Shown here: one piece after another, positions 60,064 to 64,000 of the stretch | Position numbering within the stretch: position 1 is the stretch's first letter | Layout: each line of letters begins with the position of its first letter | Assembly: GCF_000526315.1 (NCBI RefSeq) | Contig: NZ_JAFV01000001.1 | Span: 4,094,501 to 4,158,500, forward strand | Length of the DNA: 64,000 nucleotides | Direction: 5' to 3' | DNA from: Methylopila sp. 73B | Lineage (GTDB): Bacteria; Pseudomonadota; Alphaproteobacteria; Rhizobiales; Methylopilaceae | Translations under genes and position numbers: made by a program | The notes under the pieces: model-generated | Told to the model about the DNA's origin: nothing | The model's database searches: none | What the model saw: the letters and a program-made list of their open reading frames with translations, nothing else

Positions 60064-60942
60064 TCAGATACGCCCGGCGCGGCGGGCGGCGACCTTCGCA
60101 AGCGCGGCCCAATCGAGATCGCCGTCGCCATGCGCGACGCCGTCGATCAGGTTGTCCCGCAGCACGGCGGCGAAGGGCATCGGCGTCCGCGCCGCCTCCG
60201 CGGCTTCAAGCGCCAGCCGGACATCCTTCAGCCCGAACGACAGCTTGAAGCCCGCCGGCTCGAACGTTTTCGAGGCGATCGCCGCCCCGTAGCCCTGATA
60301 GGCGGGCGCCGCGAACACCGTCGAGGTCGCCATCGCGAGGAAATCGGCCCCCGCGACGCCATGGCCTTCGGCGAGCGAGGCGGCCTCGCTCATGGTCTCG
60401 ATGGCGCTGGCCAGCATGAAGTTGACCGCGAGCTTTACCGCGTTCGCCTGTTCGGGCCGCTCGCCGAAGCGCCAGGTCTTGCGGCCCATGATGTCGAACA
60501 GAGGCTGCGCGCGGTCGATCGCGTCGGCGCGGCCACCGGCGAGGATGTTGAGTTCGCCGGCCTCCGCGACGTTCACCCGGCCGAGCACGGGCGCCGCCAC
60601 ATAAGCGACGCCGCGGCTTTCAGCCTGTGCGGCGAGCGACGCGCCGAAGGCGACCGCGACCGTCGCCATGTTCACGAGCAGAGCGCCCGGCGCCAGAGCT
60701 TCAAGCGCGCCGCCGTCGAGCAGGACCGCTTTTGTGGCGGCGTCGTCCGCGAGCATGGCGATCAGCACGTCCGCGCCGCGGGCGGCCTCGGCCGGGCTCG
60801 CCGCAGGCTCCGCGCCGACCTCCGCAAGCCGGGCCGCCGGATCCTCCGAGCGGTTCCACACCCGCAGGGCCACGCCCGCCTTCGCCAGATTGGCCGCCAT
60901 CGGCGCGCCCATCGTGCCGAGCCCGAGAAACGCCGCCTGCAT
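60064..60942 (-). CDS. NAD(P)-dependent beta-hydroxyacid dehydrogenase
   Basis: This 292-residue enzyme belongs to the 3-hydroxyisobutyrate/tartronate semialdehyde reductase family. FLGLGTMGAPMAANLAKAGV is the dinucleotide-binding motif. The conserved catalytic lysine lies in ANAVKLAVNFMLASAIETM, and GFKLSFGLKDVRLALEAAEA is the C-terminal substrate region. The GG-H signature of classical family members (APVSGG) is changed here to VAAPVLGRVNVAEAGEL, which is found in glyoxylate/succinic-semialdehyde reductase relatives. Glyoxylate reduction would fit a serine-cycle neighbour, but this is inference. Confidence 0.85.
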   Translation of the reverse strand: MQAAFLGLGTMGAPMAANLAKAGVALRVWNRSEDPAARLAEVGAEPAASPAEAARGADVLIAMLADDAATKAVLLDGGALEALAPGALLVNMATVAVAFGASLAAQAESRGVAYVAAPVLGRVNVAEAGELNILAGGRADAIDRAQPLFDIMGRKTWRFGERPEQANAVKLAVNFMLASAIETMSEAASLAEGHGVAGADFLAMATSTVFAAPAYQGYGAAIASKTFEPAGFKLSFGLKDVRLALEAAEAARTPMPFAAVLRDNLIDGVAHGDGDLDWAALAKVAARRAGRI

Positions 60943-60991
60943 GGCGACCTCCTTGTCTTTAGAGCTTACGGGATCGCGGACGAGGCGGGCG

Positions 60992-61621
60992 CTACTGGCT
61001 GGCCCACACGATGCGGGCGATCCACGCGACTTCGGACGTCGGAAGAGTGCGGTCGGGATGCGCTGGATTGATCGACCTCAGTTCGACCTGCTTGGCGGTC
61101 GAGCGGGCGAGCTCCTTGGCGAGAACCTCGCCGCCGGTGGTGCGCACGATCACACGGTCGCCCCGCCGCACCGCAGCTCCGGGCGAGACCAGCACGACGT
61201 CGCCGTCGCGATAGACGGGCGACATCGAGTCGCCGGAAATCTCGAGCGCATAGACGTTTTCCCGATCGGCGCCGGGCAGATCGATCTCGTCCCAGCCCTG
61301 GCCGACGGGAAAACCGGCGTCGTCGAAATAGCCGCCTTCGCCGGCTTGGGCGAGGCCTATCAGCGGCACATGCCGGCGCGGCGCGGCGGCGCCGTCGGTC
61401 AGCAGGCCCATGAAGCTGTCGAGATTGGTCGCGGTGGCGTCGAGGGCCTTCGCGATCGACTCGGTGGAGGGCCACCGCGGCCGTCCGTCGGCGGCGATGC
61501 GCTTCGAGCGGTTGAAGGTGGTGGGATCGAGGCCCGATCGTCGCGCAAGTCCGGACGCCGACAGCCCGTTCTTGGCCGCCAACGCGTCTATCGCCGCCCA
61601 GATCTGGCCGTGACCCAGCAT
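60992..61621 (-). CDS. HTH/S24 LexA-like phage-type repressor
   Basis: This 209-residue protein begins MLGHGQIWAAIDALAAKNGL; residues 5-65 form an XRE-like helix-turn-helix (GLSASGLARRSGLDPTTFNR). The C-terminal S24 peptidase domain has the serine in EISGDSMSPVYRDGDVVLVS and the lysine in GGEVLAKELARS, so the repressor may self-cleave. A 29-base inverted repeat lies 20 bases upstream. Many Rhizobiales carry such a single-copy regulator outside prophages; no phage genes are seen here. Confidence 0.88.
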   Translation of the reverse strand: MLGHGQIWAAIDALAAKNGLSASGLARRSGLDPTTFNRSKRIAADGRPRWPSTESIAKALDATATNLDSFMGLLTDGAAAPRRHVPLIGLAQAGEGGYFDDAGFPVGQGWDEIDLPGADRENVYALEISGDSMSPVYRDGDVVLVSPGAAVRRGDRVIVRTTGGEVLAKELARSTAKQVELRSINPAHPDRTLPTSEVAWIARIVWASQ

Positions 61622-61640
61622 GACATCGGACTCCACCGTG

Positions 61641-61669
61641 TCGAAACGGCGTCTCGGACGTCGTTTCGA
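61641..61669. promoter_or_regulatory. Candidate operator of the S24 repressor
   Basis: TCGAAACG (61641-61648) is repeated inverted as CGTTTCGA (61662-61669), perfect 8-base arms with a 13-base spacer, 20 bases before the repressor start codon. The position fits autoregulation. Confidence 0.5.
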
Positions 61670-61832
61670 TAGGAATTAGTACCTTTCACGCCGCGTGTCC
61701 AGCGACATTCTGCGGGCGGCCGGCCTTGCGAGCACGTCCTCGCGGCTTTAATCCACCACAAGGGGTCGTCGTGCCTCAACGCCGCACGTCGGGGTGCGTT
61801 CCGTGTCGGCGCCGTCCAAGGGTCGATCGCTC

Positions 61833-62198
61833 ATGACGCCTGATTTGATCTACAAGATCGCGCCCGCCGCGCTGTGGCGCGAGACGGAGGCGGCCGGCCG
61901 TTTCGACGGCGCGCCGGTCGACGTCGCGGACGGCTACATCCATTTCTCGACCGCCGCCCAGGCGCGGGAGACCGCCGCGAAGCACTTCGCCGGACAGGAT
62001 GACCTGCTGCTGATCGCGGTTGACGCGTGCGCGCTCGGACAGGCTCTCAGGTGGGAGCCGTCCCGCGGCGGGGCGCTGTTTCCGCATCTCTACGCGCCGC
62101 TTGGGCTCGACGCGGTGCGCTGGGTGGTCCCGCTGCCGTTGGGCGCCGACGGTCGTCACGCCTTTCCGCAGCCGTCCTTCGGGGAGACCCCGACGTGA
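61833..62198 (+). CDS. DUF952 domain protein
   Basis: This 121-residue protein covers the DUF952 domain fully: [59 protein letters not shown] and [20 protein letters not shown]. The fold resembles small ADP-ribosyltransferase-like proteins in some descriptions; no activity is established. ATG 61833 is chosen over an upstream in-frame start that adds 13 residues. Its stop overlaps the GTG of pyrD, a pairing seen in many alphaproteobacteria. Confidence 0.9.
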   Translation: MTPDLIYKIAPAALWRETEAAGRFDGAPVDVADGYIHFSTAAQARETAAKHFAGQDDLLLIAVDACALGQALRWEPSRGGALFPHLYAPLGLDAVRWVVPLPLGADGRHAFPQPSFGETPT

Positions 62199-63286
62199 TC
62201 GGCCCGCTCTGGCCGCTCGCGCGGGTCGCGCTGCATGCGCTGGACGCCGAGACCGCCCACACGGCGACGCTCGCCGCGCTTGAGCGGATGCCTGCGCGGC
62301 GCGCGCCTGCGAACGATCCCCGGCTTGGCGTCCAGGCGTTCGGCCTGAGTTTCCCGAACCCGGTCGGCCTCGCGGCCGGCCTCGACAAGGACGCCAAGGT
62401 CCCGGACGCGATGCTGGCGCTGGGTTTCGGCTTCGTGGAGATTGGCTCGGTGACGCCGAAGCCCCAGACCGGCAATCCGAAGCCGCGCTTGTTCCGGCTC
62501 AGCGAGGATCGCGCGATCGTCAACCGCATGGGCTTCAACAACGACGGCGCGGCGGCGGCGCTGGACCGGCTGGCGCGGCGGGCGGGTCGCCCTGGGGTCG
62601 TCGGCGTGAACGTCGGCGCCAACAAGGACTCCGCCGACCGCACCGCGGACTACGTCGCCGGCCTCGAGACCTTCGCCGAGGTCGCCTCCTTCTTCGTAAT
62701 CAACGTCTCCTCGCCCAACACGCCGGGCCTGCGCGACCTGCAGGCGAAGGCGGCGCTCGACGACCTCGTGGCGCGCGTTCTCGACGCCCGCGACGCGGCT
62801 GCGGCCCGAACCGGCCGGCGCCGGCCCGTGCTGCTGAAGATCGCGCCCGACCTCGACCTCTACGGCCTCGACGACGTGGCGCAGGTCGCGCTCGACCGCG
62901 GGCTCGACGGACTGGTCGTTTCGAACACCACGCTCGCGCGTCCCGCGACGCTGCGCTCGGCGGCGGCCGGGGAAACCGGAGGGCTGTCCGGCGCGCCGCT
63001 GTTCCGCCGTGCGACCTGGGCGCTCGCCGAAACGTACCTGCGCACCGGCGGGCGCATCCCGCTGGTCGGCGTCGGCGGGGTGGCGTCGGGGGCGGACGCC
63101 CTTGCGAAGATCCGGGCGGGCGCGACGCTGGTCGAGCTCTACAGCGCTCTGATCTATGAGGGTCCTGGCCTGGTTCGGCGCACGCTGTCGGCGCTGACCA
63201 CGGCGATCGAGGCGGCAGGCGCCGGCTCGCTCGCGCCGCTGGTCGGCGTCGACGCGCGCGCCGTGGCGGCGGCCGGACCGGGCTGA
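62195..63286 (+). CDS. pyrD: Dihydroorotate dehydrogenase (quinone)
   Basis: This membrane-associated class 2 enzyme of pyrimidine synthesis oxidises dihydroorotate with ubiquinone. In 363 residues, the N-terminal helix ([20 protein letters not shown]) binds membrane and quinone. [65 protein letters not shown] and VSNTTLARP plus GGLSGAPLF are active-site and FMN-site motifs. GTG start overlapping the DUF952 stop. Confidence 0.96.
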   Translation: MIGPLWPLARVALHALDAETAHTATLAALERMPARRAPANDPRLGVQAFGLSFPNPVGLAAGLDKDAKVPDAMLALGFGFVEIGSVTPKPQTGNPKPRLFRLSEDRAIVNRMGFNNDGAAAALDRLARRAGRPGVVGVNVGANKDSADRTADYVAGLETFAEVASFFVINVSSPNTPGLRDLQAKAALDDLVARVLDARDAAAARTGRRRPVLLKIAPDLDLYGLDDVAQVALDRGLDGLVVSNTTLARPATLRSAAAGETGGLSGAPLFRRATWALAETYLRTGGRIPLVGVGGVASGADALAKIRAGATLVELYSALIYEGPGLVRRTLSALTTAIEAAGAGSLAPLVGVDARAVAAAGPG

Positions 63287-63326
63287 CCGCTCGCGCTGTT
63301 CCGTTATCCGGCCCGCTCCCGCAAGC

Positions 63327-63611
63327 TCAAGGCCGGCCGGAGCCGATCTTGAGAACGCGCAGGATGAGCCAGATCGGGATCACCACCATCGCGCCGATGA
63401 TGAGGTAGCGCAGCAGCGTCCGCAGCAGGTCGGCGCTGTTGGCGATCAGGTCGCGGACGACGTCGATCGCGTAGTCGAGCAGGCGGAATACGTCGAGGTC
63501 GAGCTGGTCCAGCACCAGCCCGACGATCACGCACAGCAGCAGCAGCCGCAGGATCACGCCGATCGGCGACCCTCCGAAAAAGCGCGAGGCGCCGGACGAT
63601 CCATAGGACAT
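63327..63611 (-). CDS. Small membrane protein (DUF6460-like)
   Basis: This 94-residue protein starts MSYGSSGASRFFGGSPIGVI and has two hydrophobic helices (LLLLCVIVGLVL; YLIIGAMVVIPIWLILRVL) around a charged linker (DVFRLLDYAIDVVRDLIANS). FGGSPxGVxxRL is typical of the DUF6460 group found in Rhizobiales; function is unknown. It follows the end of the lysyl-tRNA synthetase gene by 13 bases on the same strand. Confidence 0.72.
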   Translation of the reverse strand: MSYGSSGASRFFGGSPIGVILRLLLLCVIVGLVLDQLDLDVFRLLDYAIDVVRDLIANSADLLRTLLRYLIIGAMVVIPIWLILRVLKIGSGRP

Positions 63612-63624
63612 CGTTTGTTTCCTT

Positions 63625-64000
63625 TTACGCCGCCTGGGCGAGTTCGCCGTCGAGCGCGCGCCGGATCAGCGCCCGGGTCTCGTCGACGCCGTAAAGTGCG
63701 ATGAAGGAGCCGAAGCGCGGACCCTTCTCCTGGCCGATCAGCGTCTTGTAGAGCGCCGAGAACCACTCCTGGCTGACGCCGGGGCGTTCCGGCGTGGCGC
63801 CCTTGGCGTTGAAGTCTTGGTAGCGCGGGACGGCGCGCGCCACGTCGTAGAGCGCCGTCTGCACATCCTCGGCCGGCGCGCCGGCGGGGAGGGCGCCGAG
63901 CGCCGCGTCGAGGTCTTCCAGCGCCTGCCGCTCCACCTCGTCCGGCGCCGCGAACCGCTTGGTCGGCTTCACGTGGTCCTCGTAGTAGCGCAGCGCGTAG
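63625..64000 (-). CDS. Class I lysyl-tRNA synthetase, C-terminal part (partial)
   Basis: The gene continues past the right edge of the window; only the last 125 or so residues are visible. They read [40 protein letters not shown] and [20 protein letters not shown], then [20 protein letters not shown]. This is the helical anticodon-binding end of class I LysRS (LysK type), which replaces the class II enzyme in alphaproteobacteria. Any ATG or GTG seen inside this part is internal, not the true start. Confidence 0.9.
   Translation of the reverse strand, partial: YALRYYEDHVKPTKRFAAPDEVERQALEDLDAALGALPAGAPAEDVQTALYDVARAVPRYQDFNAKGATPERPGVSQEWFSALYKTLIGQEKGPRFGSFIALYGVDETRALIRRALDGELAQAA

Noticed and set aside
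59705-60112. Possible gene upstream of the serine-cycle operon
   Set aside because: The frames on both strands have random-looking composition, weak starts and overlap the end of the dehydrogenase gene.
60992-61669. Prophage remnant at the S24 repressor
   Set aside because: Neighbours are metabolic genes with normal composition; no integrase, structural or lysis gene is present.

Overview
The window comes from a high-GC alphaproteobacterium of the order Rhizobiales (now Hyphomicrobiales) that grows on one-carbon compounds. The main evidence is one strand carrying sgaA-hprA-mtdA-fchA-mtkA-mtkB-ppc-mclA (59.5 kb down to 49.5 kb), the serine-cycle gene order known from Methylobacterium/Methylorubrum extorquens. 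The flagellar gene types, the class I lysyl-tRNA synthetase and several small Rhizobiales-type proteins agree. Genus cannot be fixed from the sequence alone; Methylobacterium, Methylopila and Hansschlegelia-like genera would all fit.

Layout. 0-4.8 kb (minus): part of a polyamine-type ABC transporter operon (periplasmic binding protein, ATPase, start of a permease), a class IV aminotransferase resembling (R)-amine transaminases, and a DeoR regulator. 4.9-8.7 kb (plus): a divergent glycerol-3-phosphate-like module of an FAD dehydrogenase with a BFD iron-sulfur tail, a second FAD protein and an FGGY kinase. 8.7-13.8 kb: a long inverted repeat, selO, a run of very small genes, and electron-transfer-flavoprotein:ubiquinone oxidoreductase. 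13.8-15.5 kb: an AT-rich island with a reverse transcriptase, a small membrane-protein ORF and a 93-bp direct repeat. 15.6-17.8 kb: one membrane protein and a gene-poor stretch of dispersed palindromic repeats. 17.8-31.9 kb: housekeeping genes (rpsU, FKBP isomerase, gluconate uptake and kinase, slyX, trhO, a TPR/LysM protein, ispE, polyprenyl synthase, a tRNA methyltransferase, an S49 peptidase, glyQ) and one toxin-antitoxin pair. 31.9-49.4 kb: three flagellar blocks (flgE-K-L; flgF-G-A-H; fliL-fliM-DUF6468-motE-like-long TPR protein), split by a proline iminopeptidase and a PQQ-type sugar dehydrogenase. 49.4-59.5 kb: the serine-cycle operon. 60-64 kb: a beta-hydroxyacid dehydrogenase, an S24 repressor with a likely operator, DUF952-pyrD, a small membrane protein and the end of a class I lysyl-tRNA synthetase gene.

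How the genes work together. MtdA and FchA interconvert methylene- and methenyl/formyl-tetrahydrofolate. SgaA and HprA carry carbon from serine through hydroxypyruvate to glycerate. Ppc fixes CO2 onto PEP. MtkAB and MclA activate and cleave malate to give glyoxylate and acetyl-CoA. All of these are in one transcription direction, with a large hairpin-forming repeat between hprA and mtdA and a TATAAT box before mclA as possible points of differential expression.

The best candidate for an undescribed system is the reverse-transcriptase island at 13.86-15.55 kb. A 93-bp sequence occurs twice, 333 bp (exactly 111 codons) apart, with one mismatch. The interval is a continuous open frame. A 121-aa single-pass membrane protein is encoded there, and its stop codon overlaps the likely TTG start of a 405-aa reverse transcriptase that has no maturase endonuclease and no recognisable intron, retron or diversity-generating features.
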